Positions 39,066-52,110 are shown, counted from the first letter of the stretch. The stretch is DNA of 64,000 bases from Proteus myxofaciens ATCC 19692 (GCF_001654855.1 NZ_LXEN01000155.1:18341-82340); one strand, 5' to 3'. Made by a program: numbers and translations. Notes: generated by a model not told the origin, from the letters alone.

Positions 39066-39533
39066 TTATCGTGGAGATACCGTTAAGTTATTACCACTAC
39101 CAATAACGGAAACACGTTGTCCTTTGCTATAAACGGTATTATCTGCTTTTTGAACAACAGCAACGGTTCTGCCACTGTCTAAACGTACCTCAAGCTGAAC
39201 ACCTTTTGTTGTATTTAATGCGCCTTGCGCTTGTTGTCCTGCCATACCACCTGCAATAGCACCAGCAGCAGTTGCTAAGTTACGGCCTGTCCCACCACCA
39301 ATAGTGTTACCTAATAGGCCACCAAGAACAGCACCGCCAATGGCACCAACAATATTCTCGTCGCTACCAGCTTGGATATTTACTGCACGAACAGAAACAA
39401 TAGTACCATAAGTAACAGTCTGTGCTTGTTTCGCTTGGCTTGCTGTATAGGTATCACCGGATAAAGAACCGGTATTAACACAACCTGCAAGTGCCGTCAT
39501 GGTAAAAAGGCCGATTAGTAAATGCTTAAACAT
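39066..39533 (-). CDS. slyB: Outer-membrane lipoprotein SlyB
   Basis: 155 residues (same as E. coli). Lipobox ALAGC with Cys18; a glycine-zipper segment (GAIGGAVLGGLLGNTIGGG) in the middle; C-terminal beta domain. SlyB oligomerises around outer-membrane proteins under stress and is a PhoPQ target in E. coli and Salmonella; I see no clear PhoP box here. Confidence 0.96.
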   Translation of the reverse strand: MFKHLLIGLFTMTALAGCVNTGSLSGDTYTASQAKQAQTVTYGTIVSVRAVNIQAGSDENIVGAIGGAVLGGLLGNTIGGGTGRNLATAAGAIAGGMAGQQAQGALNTTKGVQLEVRLDSGRTVAVVQKADNTVYSKGQRVSVIGSGNNLTVSPR

Positions 39534-39749
39534 AGTTACTCCTAAAGAAAATCCAAGAAATTGACTTAGATTGAATAATGTTCTTAGTATCAGTTATAGC
39601 GTGTTTTTTGCGTATGTCGATACAGATATTAATAATATTTTGCTTACTATATAGTAAAACGAGAAAGCAAACACAGAAGAGATTTCTTAAAAATATAATA
39701 TAACATTATATGTTAAAATTTGTATCATCTTGATTATAAGGAAAACACC

Positions 39750-40862
39750 ATGAGAGCAGGGCGGTACATCGGTATAATGTCGGGTACAAGTTTAGATGGA
39801 ATTGATGTTGTTTTAGCCGCAATAAATAATAAATTTGTTGCACAACAAACAAATCACTTTCTACCTTATCCACAATCCTTACGAGAACGTATTTTAGCTA
39901 TTTGCCAGGGGCAATCAACAACGTTATCTGAATTAGGTGTGTTAGATGCGCAATTAGGAGAATTATACGCTAAAGCGGTTATTGAGTTATTAGCTAAAGT
40001 GAAGTTAAGCGCCGATGATATTACTGCAATAGGTTGTCATGGACAAACTGTTTGGCATGAACCTGATGGCGTTTTTCCTTTTACAATGCAACTAGGTGAT
40101 AACCATCGTATTGCTGCGCTAACAGGGATTACAACGGTGGGTGATTTTCGTCGTAGAGATATTGCTTATGGTGGTCAAGGTGCACCTCTTGTTCCTGCAT
40201 TTCACTTTGCGGTATTAGGTCATCCTCTTGAAAAGCGAGTTATTCTTAATATCGGTGGTATCGCTAATATTTCGTTATTATTTCCGGGCGTAACAGTTAA
40301 AGGCTACGATACTGGGCCTGGCAATATGTTGCTTGATAGCTGGAATTGGATACATAACAAAACACCTTATGATGATAATGGATCATGGGCTGCAACAGGG
40401 AAAGTGAATACTGGGCTGTTAAATCAAATGCTTACTGATCCTTACTTTTTACGTTCAGCACCCAAAAGTACAGGGCGTGAATATTTTAATACACAATGGT
40501 TAAATCAGCATTTATCAAAATTCCCTTCTATTTTGCCAGAAGATGTTCAAGCAACATTAGTTGAATTAACTGCTACCACTATTGCACAGCAAGTAAAGTT
40601 AAATGGTGGATGTGAGCGTTTATTGGTATGTGGTGGTGGTGCGCGTAATGGACAAATAATGCAACGTTTAGGTTCTTTATTGCCTGGTAGTGAAGTTACT
40701 GTTACAGATAAATATGGGTTAAGTGGCGATGATATGGAAGCGCTAGCATTTGCTTGGCTTGCTGCTCGTACGATAGCTAATGAATCAGGTAATTTACCTT
40801 CAGTAACAGGTGCTTCTAGAGAAACAATTTTAGGGGCAATTTACCCTACAAATCCATGTTAG
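39750..40862 (+). CDS. anmK: Anhydro-N-acetylmuramic acid kinase
   Basis: 370 residues from ATG 39750 (AAGGA at 39738); the upstream frame to 39720 is untranslated. [14 protein letters not shown] (ATP phosphate loop), [28 protein letters not shown] and GGIANISLL are AnmK signatures. Opens and phosphorylates anhMurNAc to MurNAc-6-P in peptidoglycan recycling. Followed by pdxH after 42 bp. Confidence 0.97.
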   Translation: MRAGRYIGIMSGTSLDGIDVVLAAINNKFVAQQTNHFLPYPQSLRERILAICQGQSTTLSELGVLDAQLGELYAKAVIELLAKVKLSADDITAIGCHGQTVWHEPDGVFPFTMQLGDNHRIAALTGITTVGDFRRRDIAYGGQGAPLVPAFHFAVLGHPLEKRVILNIGGIANISLLFPGVTVKGYDTGPGNMLLDSWNWIHNKTPYDDNGSWAATGKVNTGLLNQMLTDPYFLRSAPKSTGREYFNTQWLNQHLSKFPSILPEDVQATLVELTATTIAQQVKLNGGCERLLVCGGGARNGQIMQRLGSLLPGSEVTVTDKYGLSGDDMEALAFAWLAARTIANESGNLPSVTGASRETILGAIYPTNPC

Positions 40863-40904
40863 GCGTGGTATGCTGAGTAGAGCCTCTTAACGTGAGAATA
40901 AAAA

Positions 40905-41558
40905 ATGACCGAACTTGATTTAACTGATATTGCTGATTTACGTCGAGAATATATGAAAGGCGGTTTAAGACGCAACGAACTCACGCAAGAACCTCTCACA
41001 TTATTCGAAAAATGGCTAAAACAAGCATGTGAGGCAGGTTTAAGTGATCCGACTGCAATGAGTGTTGCAACTGTTGATGAGAATGGACAACCTTATCAAC
41101 GCATTGTGCTACTTAAGCATTTTGATGAAAAAGGGTTAGTTTTCTATACCAACTTAGGAAGTCGTAAGGCATCTCACCTTGAGCATAATCCTCATGTTAG
41201 CCTGTTATTCCCTTGGTATCCTTTAGAGAGACAAGTCTGTTTTCTTGGCAAAGCAGAAAAACTTTCACCTCTTGAAGTGGTTAAATATTTCCATAGTCGC
41301 CCTAAAGATAGTCAAATTGCGGCTTGGGCTTCCCAGCAATCTTCTCGTATCTCAGCGAGAGGTATATTAGAAAGCAAATTTTTAGAATTAAAACAGAAAT
41401 TTAAAAATGGTGAAGTCCCATTGCCTAGTTTTTGGGGGGGATTTCGTGTTGCGTTCGATTCTGTTGAGTTTTGGCAAGGTAGAGAAAACCGTCTACATGA
41501 TCGTTTTATTTATCAAAAATCGATAGATGGATGGGATATTGAGCGATTAGCACCTTAG
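40905..41558 (+). CDS. pdxH: Pyridoxine/pyridoxamine 5'-phosphate oxidase
   Basis: 217 residues (E. coli 218). FMN-dependent; [26 protein letters not shown], and the C-terminal [12 protein letters not shown] motif are diagnostic. Makes pyridoxal 5'-phosphate, the cofactor of the SufS, GadB and histidine-decarboxylase-like enzymes in this window. pdxH-tyrS-pdxY order is as in E. coli. Confidence 0.97.
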   Translation: MTELDLTDIADLRREYMKGGLRRNELTQEPLTLFEKWLKQACEAGLSDPTAMSVATVDENGQPYQRIVLLKHFDEKGLVFYTNLGSRKASHLEHNPHVSLLFPWYPLERQVCFLGKAEKLSPLEVVKYFHSRPKDSQIAAWASQQSSRISARGILESKFLELKQKFKNGEVPLPSFWGGFRVAFDSVEFWQGRENRLHDRFIYQKSIDGWDIERLAP

Positions 41559-41696
41559 TTCTTTATTGAGTGTGAATAATTTAGCACAAAAGGGCTTTTT
41601 CTACTGGTACTTAATAGGGGAGCGCTTTATGCTATACCCCTTATGTTTCACATATATTTTAAAATAGACAAAAACAATAAACTGATGGAGTCATTG

Positions 41697-42971
41697 ATGT
41701 CTAGCAAGAACCTAATTACACAATTGCAGGAGCGTGGGCTAATTGCTCAGGTAACGGATGAGGCAGCTTTAGTTGAGCGTTTGGAGCAAGGTTCTATCGC
41801 ACTCTATTGTGGTTTTGATCCTACCGCTGATAGTCTGCACTTGGGGCACTTGGTTCCTTTGCTGTGTTTAAAACGATTCCAACTAGCCGGGCATAAGCCT
41901 GTGGCGTTGGTGGGTGGTGCAACGGGTCTGATTGGTGATCCTAGTTTTAAAGCCACCGAGCGCAAACTGAATACCCAAGATACTGTTCACGAGTGGGTAG
42001 AAAAAATTCGTAAACAAGTATCACCTTTCTTAGATTTCGACAGTGGTGAAAACAGTGCGGAATTAGCAAATAACTATGACTGGTTTGGTCAAATGGATGT
42101 GCTAACATTCCTGCGTGATATCGGTAAACACTTCTCTGTGAACCAAATGATCAACAAAGAAGCGGTGAAACAGCGTTTAAACCGTGATGATGTTGGGATC
42201 TCATTTACTGAATTCGCCTATAATCTGTTACAAGCGTATGATTTTACATCATTAAATACTCATCATGGCGTAGAATTACAAATTGGTGGTTCTGACCAAT
42301 GGGGTAATATTACATCAGGAATTGATTTAACTCGTCGTTTCAACCAAAAACAAGTTTTTGGTATGACTGTACCTTTAATTACCAAATCTGATGGGACTAA
42401 ATTTGGTAAAACAGAAGGTGGTGCTGTTTGGTTAGATCCTAAGAAAACAAGCCCATATAAATTCTATCAATTTTGGATCAACACAGCAGATGCTGATGTC
42501 TATCGTTTCTTGAAATTCTTTACCTTCATGAGCATTGAAGATATTAATGCACTGGAACAAGAAGATAAAAATAGTGGTCAAGCACCTCGTGCTCAGCGTG
42601 TATTAGCTGAATTAGTCACAGGCCTAGTTCACGGTGAGGAAGGTTTAACTGCGGCAAAACGTATTACAGAAAGTTTATTCTCTGGCGCTATTTCTGAGTT
42701 AACTCAAGCTGATCTTGAGCAACTCGCACAAGATGGAATGCCAACGATTGAATTAGAAAAAGGGAGTGACTTACAACAAGCTCTCGTGAATGCACAATTA
42801 GTCCCATCTCGTGGTCAAGCACGTACAATGATTGGTTCTAATGCAGTCTCTATCAATGGTGAGAAACAAGACAATCCTGAATATGTTTTTGAAGAAAAAG
42901 ATTTCTTGTTTGGTCATTACTCCATTTTACGTCGCGGTAAAAAACACTACTGCCTTGTTATCTGGAAATAA
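41697..42971 (+). CDS. tyrS: Tyrosyl-tRNA synthetase
   Basis: 424 residues from ATG 41697, preceded by GGAG; earlier in-frame codons from 41643 are not conserved. Class I features: HLGHLVP (HIGH-like), [11 protein letters not shown] (KFGKS-like), C-terminal S4-type RNA-binding domain. Charges tRNA-Tyr. Product length equals E. coli TyrS. Confidence 0.98.
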   Translation: MSSKNLITQLQERGLIAQVTDEAALVERLEQGSIALYCGFDPTADSLHLGHLVPLLCLKRFQLAGHKPVALVGGATGLIGDPSFKATERKLNTQDTVHEWVEKIRKQVSPFLDFDSGENSAELANNYDWFGQMDVLTFLRDIGKHFSVNQMINKEAVKQRLNRDDVGISFTEFAYNLLQAYDFTSLNTHHGVELQIGGSDQWGNITSGIDLTRRFNQKQVFGMTVPLITKSDGTKFGKTEGGAVWLDPKKTSPYKFYQFWINTADADVYRFLKFFTFMSIEDINALEQEDKNSGQAPRAQRVLAELVTGLVHGEEGLTAAKRITESLFSGAISELTQADLEQLAQDGMPTIELEKGSDLQQALVNAQLVPSRGQARTMIGSNAVSINGEKQDNPEYVFEEKDFLFGHYSILRRGKKHYCLVIWK

Positions 42972-42978
42972 TTGATAT

Positions 42979-43008
42979 AAAAGGGCAACATTATGTTTGC
43001 CCTTTTTT
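42979..43008 (+). terminator. Terminator of tyrS
   Basis: AAGGGCAA and TTGCCCTT with T run. pdxY begins 80 bp further, so read-through or its own promoter is needed. Confidence 0.88.
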
Positions 43009-43088
43009 GATCTCCAAAAGTTGTATATACCTCGCCTATGATGATAAAGCTTGGGTGTTGTGTGTATTCACAATAATCGGTTTATGTC

Positions 43089-43958
43089 ATGAAAAATATA
43101 CTTTCTATTCAATCTCACGTTGTTTTTGGTCATGCTGGTAATAGTGCTGCTGAATTTCCTATGAATCGTATGGGCGTTAATGTATGGCCATTAAATACGG
43201 TACAATTTTCAAATCACACGCAATATCCTGAAAAGTGGACAGGATGTGTGATGTCTGCTGAACATATTACTGAGATTGTTGACGGTATTGCCGCAATCGG
43301 TAAACTCGGCCAATGTGATGCAGTCTTAAGTGGATATTTAGGTTCAGCTGAACAAGGATTACGTATTGTTGATATCGTTAAAAAGGTTAAACAAGCTAAT
43401 CCTAATGCATGGTATTTTTGCGATCCAGTAATGGGACACCCTGAAAAAGGCTGTATTGTTCCTCCTGAAGTCTCTGGCGTATTATGTGAAGAAGCGTTAC
43501 CTATCAGTGATATTATTGCACCAAATTTACTAGAGCTTGAAACATTAGCGGGTGGTAAAGCGTTACATAATGTTGATGAGTGTGTAAAAGCTGCACGAAA
43601 ACTATGCTCGCAAGGGCCTAAAATTGTATTAGTAAAACACTTATCTCGTGCAGGTTATCGTCAGGATCGCTTTGAAATGTTGCTGGTTACCGCAGAACAT
43701 AGCTGGCATATTAGTCGCCCATTAGTTGATTTTGGAGAGCGTCAGCCTGTCGGTGTAGGTGATTTAACCAGTGGTTTAATGCTAGTGGACTTATTAAAAG
43801 GTATTGAATTACCACAAGCGTTAGAGCATGTTGCAGCTGCCGTTTATGAAGTAATGCTAAAAACGAAAGAGATGAATGAATATGAATTGCAATTAGTTGC
43901 AGCTCAAGATCAAATGGTGCATCCAACCCATAAATTCTGTGCAACTCAGCTAGACTAA
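43089..43958 (+). CDS. pdxY: Pyridoxal kinase 2
   Basis: 289 residues (E. coli 287). Ribokinase-like fold; N-terminal [34 protein letters not shown], and the anion-hole/catalytic [11 protein letters not shown]. Phosphorylates pyridoxal in the B6 salvage pathway, complementing pdxH. Start has only a weak ribosome site. Confidence 0.97.
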   Translation: MKNILSIQSHVVFGHAGNSAAEFPMNRMGVNVWPLNTVQFSNHTQYPEKWTGCVMSAEHITEIVDGIAAIGKLGQCDAVLSGYLGSAEQGLRIVDIVKKVKQANPNAWYFCDPVMGHPEKGCIVPPEVSGVLCEEALPISDIIAPNLLELETLAGGKALHNVDECVKAARKLCSQGPKIVLVKHLSRAGYRQDRFEMLLVTAEHSWHISRPLVDFGERQPVGVGDLTSGLMLVDLLKGIELPQALEHVAAAVYEVMLKTKEMNEYELQLVAAQDQMVHPTHKFCATQLD

Positions 43959-43978
43959 TCGGTTAATTCTTTATAAAT

Positions 43979-44010
43979 AAAAACAGGCACTTTATATGCC
44001 TGTTTTTTTA
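43979..44010. terminator. Bidirectional terminator between pdxY and gstA
   Basis: AAAACAGGCA and TGCCTGTTTT, a perfect 10-bp stem. Confidence 0.9.
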
Positions 44011-44063
44011 TACCTGCTTTTTAATATATAGCACATTACGATAGTGTGATGACAATAAGATAA

Positions 44064-44693
<630 letters not shown>

Positions 44694-44879
44694 TTAAGAT
44701 GGTAGTAATAATGAAGACATAAATGGTCTTCATTAGTATTAGATAATAAGATGTTATAAAAAATTAGCAAATGAAATAGAGTAAATAACAGAAGCTTTTG
44801 TAAATCTGTGAAGAGTATGGGAAATAGACAAAATTGCTTACTTAATATCTGGAATAATTAAGTAAGCATATAGAATTTT

Positions 44880-45581
44880 TTATTTTTTAATTGTTGGTAG
44901 GAAAGAAATATCCATATAATATTTTTTAGGGTTATTTTTATCTATATATACAGTGACATTCTCATCAGTAAGATATGGTGTGGGATCAAAAAAGATATTT
45001 TTACTTTTATATCGAGTGATGCTATTGGTTGCTTTATCAAGTTTATCAGCAATAATTTGAAAAGGATTGCTTCCATTCACGCTTATTGAGTCATTAATAA
45101 TGACTTCGCTAATTTTAACTGTAATAGGCGAACCTTCACGTATTAAACGTGTACCCTTATTTTTTGATATTTTCATTATGATAAGAGGAATAATACCAGC
45201 AAGTAGGAAAAGAACACCAAATCCTGATATAAATATACCACTACCATATAAGCCGAAAGCACTATTGATAACGGCGGATTTTGGGTTATCTTTTGGGTAA
45301 ATAATATCGATAGAATTCCCGATATCATTGCTAAAACTACTACTACCGTAAGACGATCTAAACATTACTGCTGAATTATCTTCTAATGTATTAAAAACGA
45401 TAATCGGATAAAAAGCTCGCCCACCATCTGAATCGCCTACGTCGAGATCAATAATTGTTCCAGTGGTTTTAATACCATTATTTGTAAATTCGAGGGATGA
45501 TTTCCATAAAAAGATTGAACCTATTAGCAATGCAATACCAACTACAATAAATATAGGAAGTACTAATTTCAATTGTTTCAT
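44880..45581 (-). CDS. DUF3592-like membrane protein
   Basis: 233 residues. One hydrophobic helix at about 8-28, an extracytoplasmic beta domain (TTGTIIDLDVGDSDGGRAFYP), a second hydrophobic region at about 110-138, then a soluble C-terminal domain. The GTI-D-D-YP-V-F pattern is that of DUF3592 proteins. Function unknown. Single gene; AT-rich flanks and absence from this place in E. coli suggest a lineage-specific insertion between gstA and fabI. Confidence 0.65.
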   Translation of the reverse strand: MKQLKLVLPIFIVVGIALLIGSIFLWKSSLEFTNNGIKTTGTIIDLDVGDSDGGRAFYPIIVFNTLEDNSAVMFRSSYGSSSFSNDIGNSIDIIYPKDNPKSAVINSAFGLYGSGIFISGFGVLFLLAGIIPLIIMKISKNKGTRLIREGSPITVKISEVIINDSISVNGSNPFQIIADKLDKATNSITRYKSKNIFFDPTPYLTDENVTVYIDKNNPKKYYMDISFLPTIKK

Positions 45582-45750
45582 TTATATATCCATTTTAAAT
45601 AAAAATAATTAATTTTACTAATGGAAGTCTATATAAATAAATTAAAAATTGACAGAATAAATTTGAGAATTAATTTATTAAATATCTCATAATATGAGTA
45701 AAAGTAATAATAAAACGAGAAAAAATAATTTATATTATCTTGACATAAAA

Positions 45751-45783
45751 TAAGCCCCTTAATATGAAGATTTAAAGGGCTTA
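45751..45783. terminator. Terminator of fabI
   Basis: TAAGCCC (45751-45757) and GGGCTTA (45777-45783) just after the fabI stop, usable in both directions. Confidence 0.8.
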
Positions 45784-45793
45784 TTACAGAATA

Positions 45794-46582
45794 TTATTTC
45801 AATTCTAATTCATTCATTGCTGCGATGCTAAATCCACCATCAACATGAATAATTTCACCTGTAATACCACTAGACAAATCAGAGCATAGGAATGCTGCTG
45901 TATTACCAACATCTTCAGTTGTAACAGTGCGACGTAGTGGTGTTACCGCTTCACAATGGCTTAACATTTTACGGAAATCTTTAATACCAGATGCAGCTAA
46001 AGTGCGGATAGGACCTGCTGAGATACCATTAACACGAATACCTTCAGGACCCATTGCATTTGCCATATAACGAACATTAGCTTCTAAAGAAGCTTTAGCC
46101 AGACCCATAACGTTATAGTTAGGGATTGCACGTTCAGCACCTAAATAAGTCAGAGTTAACAGTGCAGCATTTGGATTTAGCATTTCACGACTAGCTTTAG
46201 CCATTGCTACAAAGCTATATGCACTGATGTCATGGGCAATTTTAAATCCTTCACGAGTGACTGCATTAACATAGTCACCATCGAGTTGGTCAGCTGGGGC
46301 AAAACCGATAGAGTGAACAAAACCATCATATTTAGGCCAAGTTTTTGCTAGCTCAGCATACATTGCATCAATACTTTCGTCTTTTGACACATCACATTCT
46401 AATACGATAGTTGAGTCTAATGATGCTGCAAATTCTTCAACGCGTGGTTTCAGTTTTTCATTTTGGTAAGTAAATGCAAGCTCTGCACCTTGGTCACGCA
46501 TCGCTTTGGCAATACCATAAGCAATTGATAATTTACTAGCAACACCAGTAATAAGAATGCGTTTGCCGGTCATAAAACCCAT
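45794..46582 (-). CDS. fabI: Enoyl-ACP reductase (NADH)
   Basis: 262 residues, same as E. coli, from ATG 46582 ([13 protein letters not shown]). SDR fold: nucleotide loop [11 protein letters not shown], catalytic Tyr-x6-Lys as Y156 in [13 protein letters not shown] (E. coli numbering), QDxxx region FVHSIGFAP. Last reductive step of fatty acid elongation; target of triclosan. Gly93 position (HSIGFAP) is the sensitive type. Confidence 0.98.
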   Translation of the reverse strand: MGFMTGKRILITGVASKLSIAYGIAKAMRDQGAELAFTYQNEKLKPRVEEFAASLDSTIVLECDVSKDESIDAMYAELAKTWPKYDGFVHSIGFAPADQLDGDYVNAVTREGFKIAHDISAYSFVAMAKASREMLNPNAALLTLTYLGAERAIPNYNVMGLAKASLEANVRYMANAMGPEGIRVNGISAGPIRTLAASGIKDFRKMLSHCEAVTPLRRTVTTEDVGNTAAFLCSDLSSGITGEIIHVDGGFSIAAMNELELK

Positions 46583-46775
46583 AGCTGTATCCTTGTTTTT
46601 TTCGTAAATCGCGATAATAACATTATTCACAGTTTTGTTTTTCTGTTTAGTTATCACGCTTATTGTTAATAAACGTGGTTGATTCTACCACGACATTTGT
46701 AAATTTGCTTAATTTACCTAGCACCTCCGAGGAGTTGCTAGTTATAGATAATCCATTTTAATGACTAATTTGTAT

Positions 46776-47585
46776 TTAGATTAAATCTTGTCGCCAAGCT
46801 TCGGCTGTTAATGCTTCACCAAAATGGCTGGCAACAAGCCGTCGTGTTACTTCGTGTAAGGGCGATGCTAATACTTCAGCAGTATTACCACGTTCAACCA
46901 CTTCACCTTTATCCATGACAATAATCTTATCGCTGATATGTTTTGTCATACCTAAATTTTGGGTAACGTAAATATAGGCAATATCATGTTTCTCTTGAAG
47001 CTCCAGCATTAAGTTAATCATTTGTGAACGCAAAGACATATCTAAAGAGGCGATAGCCTCATCAGCAATGATAACTTGCGGTTCTAAAATTAACGCTCTT
47101 GCTAGCGCTATACGTTGACGTTGCCCTGATGCAAACATATGTGGGTAATAATTAGCATGTTCAGGAAGAAGACCGACTTGGCGTAAGGTTTGATAAATTC
47201 TTTTTTCTCGTTCAACAGCGCTTAAATCCGTATTTAGCCGCAAAGGCATATCAAGGGTTTGACCAATACGCTGGCGAGGGTTTAATGAATTTGTGGGATC
47301 TTGAAAGATCATTCTAATCCGCTGACTACGATAAGAGTAATCACCAAAACTAACTTGATGGCCATCAATAAAAATATCACCGCCTGTTGGCTCTGTAACA
47401 CCAGATAGCATTCTTGCTAATGTTGATTTACCAGAACCATTAGCACCAATAATGGCAAGCGTTTGTTTAGGCTCTAATGAAAAACTAATGGGTTTAACAG
47501 CTTCTAGTTGTTCACGACGAAATAGCCCTGTTCGATAACGAAATGTTTTTGATAAATTTTTTACTTCTAACAGTTTATCGAACAT
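46776..47585 (-). CDS. sapF: SapF, ABC transporter ATPase
   Basis: 269 residues from ATG 47585, overlapping sapD by 11 bp. Walker [10 protein letters not shown], signature [15 protein letters not shown] (Leu-Ser-Gly-Gly is modified to Ala-Ser-Gly-Gln), Walker [11 protein letters not shown]. Last gene of sapABCDF, an OppDF-like importer/exporter linked to antimicrobial peptide resistance in Salmonella and Proteus, and to putrescine export in E. coli. Confidence 0.95.
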   Translation of the reverse strand: MFDKLLEVKNLSKTFRYRTGLFRREQLEAVKPISFSLEPKQTLAIIGANGSGKSTLARMLSGVTEPTGGDIFIDGHQVSFGDYSYRSQRIRMIFQDPTNSLNPRQRIGQTLDMPLRLNTDLSAVEREKRIYQTLRQVGLLPEHANYYPHMFASGQRQRIALARALILEPQVIIADEAIASLDMSLRSQMINLMLELQEKHDIAYIYVTQNLGMTKHISDKIIVMDKGEVVERGNTAEVLASPLHEVTRRLVASHFGEALTAEAWRQDLI

Positions 47586-48576
47586 CAGTAGGCTCCACAT
47601 TTAATGGAAAGTGACAAGCTACTGCATGGGTTTTAAATAAGCGTAAACGAGGTGTTTCAATACATTGACGCTGTGCATAAGGACAGCGAGGCCCTAAACG
47701 ACAACCTACCGGTAAATGTTCAAGAGAAGGAATAGCACCAGGTAATGTATTTAAACGGCTTTTATGAGGCAATGAGTTCGTAAAATCAGGTATAGAGCGA
47801 ACTAGCGCCTGAGTATAAGGGTGATAAGGGGTAACTAATAATTCATCAGGTGATGATGTTTCTACAGTTTGACCACAATACATCACCGTAATTTTATTGG
47901 CTAATTTACTCATCCATTGCAAATCATGGCTAATGAGTAAGATAGTCATATTATTATTTTGGTTAAGACGAGTTAGTAAGCGAAATATTTGTGTTTGGGT
48001 TGCTGGTTCCATCGCATTTGTTGGTTCATCGGCAATCAATAAACGAGGTTGGTTAGCAATTGCAATGGCTATCATTACTTTCTGGCATTCACCTTCTGTT
48101 AATTCATAAGGGTAGCTGCGCATAATATCTTTATGATCTTTAATACCAACACGATGCAATAATTCAATTGCGCGACGTTTTCGCCAATGGAAGCGTTGCC
48201 ACCAATGCCCTTTAAATGTCCAACCAGGGATGGCTTGAATAAGTTGTTGTTCTATCTTAGTTGCAGGATCAAGACACGATTGTGGTTCTTGGAAAATCAT
48301 TGAGACATTATGACCAATTACACGACGGCGTGCTCTAGGTGAGAGTTTTAATAAATCGATATCATCAAAGCGAAAGCGATCCGCAGTGACTTTAATATTG
48401 TCTTTTGTGACACCACAAATGGCTTTAGCGATAAGACTTTTACCAGAGCCAGATTCACCAACAAGGCCTCTCACTTCACTTTCATTTAATGTTATAGAAA
48501 CACGATCTACGGCTTTAACAGGACCATCGGGTGTCATAAACTCAATAGTCAAGTTGCGTATATCTAATAAAGGCAT
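47575..48576 (-). CDS. sapD: SapD, ABC transporter ATPase
   Basis: 333 residues. Walker [10 protein letters not shown], signature [15 protein letters not shown], Walker [12 protein letters not shown], and the C-terminal Cys-rich oligopeptide-transporter domain ([14 protein letters not shown]), which in OppD-type ATPases binds an Fe-S cluster. Start overlaps the sapC stop (TAATG), so translation is coupled. SapD also stimulates Trk potassium uptake in E. coli. Confidence 0.95.
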   Translation of the reverse strand: MPLLDIRNLTIEFMTPDGPVKAVDRVSITLNESEVRGLVGESGSGKSLIAKAICGVTKDNIKVTADRFRFDDIDLLKLSPRARRRVIGHNVSMIFQEPQSCLDPATKIEQQLIQAIPGWTFKGHWWQRFHWRKRRAIELLHRVGIKDHKDIMRSYPYELTEGECQKVMIAIAIANQPRLLIADEPTNAMEPATQTQIFRLLTRLNQNNNMTILLISHDLQWMSKLANKITVMYCGQTVETSSPDELLVTPYHPYTQALVRSIPDFTNSLPHKSRLNTLPGAIPSLEHLPVGCRLGPRCPYAQRQCIETPRLRLFKTHAVACHFPLNVEPTDVR

Positions 48577-49469
48577 TATTCAACTCCCTCATTTATCGCA
48601 CGCTGTAAACCATCACCTAATAGATTTACCAATAAAACACTTATCATAATGGTGGCACCAGGAATTAATACAGTCCAAGGTGCAACATAAATTAGCTCGA
48701 GTGAGTCACCTAACATGGCTCCCCATTCAGGAGAAGGTAACTGAGCGCCTAAGTTTAGAAAACCCAAAGCAGTAATATCAAGGATCGCTATAGAAAAGGC
48801 CCGTGTTAATTCAGACACTAACACCGGCGTAATATTAGGAAGTACGGTATACCATAAAATAGAGAGATTAGAAGCACCATCAAGACGAGAGGCTATCACA
48901 TACTCTTTATTTAATTCGTCATGCACAGCAGAGAAAATCATTCTGACTAATCTAGGAAGTAGTGCAAGCCAAATCGCTATCATGGCATGTTCTAAACTAG
49001 CGCCAACAAAAGCGACGACAATAATTGCTAAGAGCAGAGAAGGGATAGAAAGTAGTGTATCTAATATATGATTTAGAACAGCAGATTTAAGCCCGTGAGT
49101 CATACCAGCAAAACAGCCGATAATTAATCCCATTAATGTTGCTGCAAAAGTGACAATAAATGCGCCACCAAAGGTCATACTTGTGCCAATGAGAATTCGG
49201 CTAAAAATGTCACGGCCTAAATCATCAGTACCGAAATAGAAATCAACATTACCATTTTGATACCAAGATGGTGGGGTAAGTTGATGTCCAAAAAATTGTT
49301 GGTCAAGCGCATAAGGGGCGATATAAGGGCCAACGATGCTGAGCAATAAGAGAAAAAGCACGCCATAAAAGCCCACCATGGAGATGACATCTTTAGAAAA
49401 ACATTGCCAGATAACATAAGTTGGCGAAGGCGTTTTTCTCTCTTTATAAAATTGGCTATCTAAAGGCAT
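48576..49469 (-). CDS. sapC: SapC, ABC transporter permease
   Basis: 297 residues, OppC-like: one N-terminal helix, a periplasmic domain ([19 protein letters not shown]), then five helices with the cytoplasmic EAA loop ([24 protein letters not shown]). Overlaps sapB by 14 bp and sapD by one base. Confidence 0.95.
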   Translation of the reverse strand: MPLDSQFYKERKTPSPTYVIWQCFSKDVISMVGFYGVLFLLLLSIVGPYIAPYALDQQFFGHQLTPPSWYQNGNVDFYFGTDDLGRDIFSRILIGTSMTFGGAFIVTFAATLMGLIIGCFAGMTHGLKSAVLNHILDTLLSIPSLLLAIIVVAFVGASLEHAMIAIWLALLPRLVRMIFSAVHDELNKEYVIASRLDGASNLSILWYTVLPNITPVLVSELTRAFSIAILDITALGFLNLGAQLPSPEWGAMLGDSLELIYVAPWTVLIPGATIMISVLLVNLLGDGLQRAINEGVE

Positions 49470-50421
49470 ATCCCACCTTGTGTTTCATTGGATTACTCAT
49501 AGCCCCAACGATATCCGATAACACATTCACAATAATGACCATTGATCCTATTAACATCACACCAGCAGAAATCGCTGAGTAATCTTGTTGGCGAATTGCC
49601 GTGACTAACCAACGGCCTAAGCCTGGCCAGTTAAACACAATTTCAGTCACCATTGTCAATGTTAGCATTGTTGAGAACTGTAAGCCTAATTTAGGGATAA
49701 TTGGAGGTAAAGCATTATGAAGAATATGGCGTCGAATAATTGTAAAACGTGAGAGACCTCGCGTTGCAGCTGCTTTTACATAGTTTTCCGACATAATTTC
49801 TTCAGTACTATTTCGCATTAAACGAATAACCTCAGTGATAGGTGCAATAGCCAAGGTTGCTACTGGTAAAACTAAGTGCTGCAATACATTTATCATCATT
49901 TGATGACGGTAAGGTGAATCAGATAGCCAAGCATCAACTAGGGCAATCCCTGTGACAGTTTGTAGATTATAAAGTAAATCAATACGGCCAGAAACAGGAA
50001 ACCAACCTAATTTCAAAGAGAAAAAGAGGGTTAATAAGAGTGCTAAACCAAACACAGGAATAGAAAAACCTAATAACGCAAAATGACTAATAATGATATC
50101 TGCGGGTTTATTTCGCCAAACAGCAGCTATAATTCCCGCTGGAATACCAATAAATAGCGCAAAAAAGAAGGCTAAAGAGCAAAGCTCCATCGTAGCAGGA
50201 AATGCTTCAATTAATTGTGCTTTAATGGGCTCGCCATTAATAGAGGAAATACCAAAATCAAAATGAAGTAAGTTATGAGTATAGAAAAGATACGCATCAG
50301 CTAATGAGGCACCACTAAGTGGCCCATTTGGCGTGTAGTAGCTTAAGCTAAAACTGATAAGTGACAAAAAGAAAAGTGTCACTAGCAGTAGAAGTAATCG
50401 ACGTATCGAATAGATTATCAT
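49456..50421 (-). CDS. sapB: SapB, ABC transporter permease
   Basis: 321 residues, OppB-like: N-terminal [20 protein letters not shown] and EAA loop [13 protein letters not shown] type ([22 protein letters not shown]). Starts 3 bp after the sapA stop. Forms the membrane pore with SapC. Confidence 0.95.
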   Translation of the reverse strand: MIIYSIRRLLLLLVTLFFLSLISFSLSYYTPNGPLSGASLADAYLFYTHNLLHFDFGISSINGEPIKAQLIEAFPATMELCSLAFFFALFIGIPAGIIAAVWRNKPADIIISHFALLGFSIPVFGLALLLTLFFSLKLGWFPVSGRIDLLYNLQTVTGIALVDAWLSDSPYRHQMMINVLQHLVLPVATLAIAPITEVIRLMRNSTEEIMSENYVKAAATRGLSRFTIIRRHILHNALPPIIPKLGLQFSTMLTLTMVTEIVFNWPGLGRWLVTAIRQQDYSAISAGVMLIGSMVIIVNVLSDIVGAMSNPMKHKVGYAFR

Positions 50422-50424
50422 GGG

Positions 50425-52110
50425 TTATTTCTCAGCCTCATAACGTTGACTGTGCTCATCTACTTCTGTTTCTCTATAAACGCCAGCAAAAGAAGCATTT
50501 CCAAAAGTACTTAACACAAGTCCTTTAATATCATAACGATAAGCCTGCATACGTAAAGAATTTGCTAATGGTAATACGGGTAACTCTTGCGCTAATATAT
50601 CTTGAGCTTCGTGATAGTAATCCATGCGTGAAGCGAGTTGTTGACTATTAAGCGCTTTTTGTAAAACAGTGTCAAAAGAAGGAAGACACCAATGACTTAA
50701 ATTAGTTTGAGACCCAATTGCAGCACAGCTAAAAAGAGGTCTATAAAAGCTATCAGGATCGTTACTATCAGTAGACCAACCTGACAACGTCATATCATGC
50801 GTTCTATCCATTAAACTAGTATCCTGATAACGACCTTCAATAGGACGTATATCCATTTTTATACCGACTTGAGCTAAATCAGCTTGGATTAACTCAGCCA
50901 TTTTTAATGGACTAGGATTATAAGATTGAGGAGCACTAGGAACCCACAGACTTAATGTCATATTTTCAAGGCCAAGCTCTTTAAGAATTTGTTTGGCTTT
51001 TTCTGGATTATATTCTGTAATCTTTGCTCGATTATCATAGGCCCATGATGCACGAGGTAAAACAGAAGCCGCTGTTTCCGCAGTACCATAATAAATTGAT
51101 TCCATTAATCGTTCATTATTTATTGCGTAAGCAATGGCTTGGCGAACTTTGAGGTTATTGAGCGGTTGTTTACTTGTATTAAACGCTAAATAGGCGATAT
51201 TCATGCCTGAACGCAGTGTTAATCTTAAACGTGGATCATCACGTAAGACTTTTAACTGGCTTGCAGCAGGATAAGCCAGTACATCGCATTCACCGGTTAA
51301 TAATTTAGAAATACGTCCTGTACCACCAGCACCAGTATCAATAACGATTTGTTGCATTTTAGGCTGACCTTTCCAATAGTCATTATTTCTAAATAAACGA
51401 ACAAATTGACCTGGTTGATATTCATCTAATAAAAAAGGTCCTGTACCAACAGGCTTCCAGTCAATTTGAGATTGTTCCCCTTTTGCCTCTAATGATTGAG
51501 CATATTCATACGAAAGAATAGGAGCGTAATGAGTGGCTAGATGCCATAAAAAAGAAGCGTCAGGTTCTTTTAAACTAAATTCAACGGTATACGGTCCCAA
51601 TTTTTTAATCGACTTAATATTATCAGCAAGACTTAAACTATCGAAATAAGGATATTTGCCACCGTTAATTTGATGATAAGAATTTTCGTTTGAAAACATG
51701 CGTTCAAAACTAAAAATAACATCATCAGCGGTTAACTTACGTGTGGGTGAAAACCAATCTGTCTTTTGAAATGGGACATTTTTTCGTAAATAGAAACGAT
51801 AAGTTGCGCCATTATCAAGAGATTCCCAGCGTGCTGCAATTTCAGGAATAAGTCGATAAGTATAAGGGTCAACATCTAATAGGCGATCGTAAAGCTGTGC
51901 TGCAAGTGGATCGATAATGAGTCCACTACTAGAAAGTTGTGGATTAAATGTATTTACGCTGCCATCAACACAATAGACAAAACCATTTTGTTGAATTTGT
52001 GTTGGCTCTTGCTCAACAGATAACACTTCCGTCATTGGAGTAATATCAGCAGAGCAAGTCATGCTTACAACGGCTAATAACAAAGTACTAGCAAGTATAA
52101 TAGGGCGCAT
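50425..52110 (-). CDS. sapA: SapA, periplasmic substrate-binding protein
   Basis: 561 residues from ATG 52110 (MRPIILASTLLLAVVSMTCSA signal peptide); the 25-codon upstream extension would destroy the signal. SBP_bac_5 family, with an early Cys (YCVDGSVNTFNPQ) and paired Cys late (LFSCAAIG, SHWCLP) that resemble disulfide sites in SapA. Binds antimicrobial peptides or haem in pathogens such as Haemophilus and Salmonella. Upstream lies ryhB on the opposite strand. Confidence 0.93.
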   Translation of the reverse strand: MRPIILASTLLLAVVSMTCSADITPMTEVLSVEQEPTQIQQNGFVYCVDGSVNTFNPQLSSSGLIIDPLAAQLYDRLLDVDPYTYRLIPEIAARWESLDNGATYRFYLRKNVPFQKTDWFSPTRKLTADDVIFSFERMFSNENSYHQINGGKYPYFDSLSLADNIKSIKKLGPYTVEFSLKEPDASFLWHLATHYAPILSYEYAQSLEAKGEQSQIDWKPVGTGPFLLDEYQPGQFVRLFRNNDYWKGQPKMQQIVIDTGAGGTGRISKLLTGECDVLAYPAASQLKVLRDDPRLRLTLRSGMNIAYLAFNTSKQPLNNLKVRQAIAYAINNERLMESIYYGTAETAASVLPRASWAYDNRAKITEYNPEKAKQILKELGLENMTLSLWVPSAPQSYNPSPLKMAELIQADLAQVGIKMDIRPIEGRYQDTSLMDRTHDMTLSGWSTDSNDPDSFYRPLFSCAAIGSQTNLSHWCLPSFDTVLQKALNSQQLASRMDYYHEAQDILAQELPVLPLANSLRMQAYRYDIKGLVLSTFGNASFAGVYRETEVDEHSQRYEAEK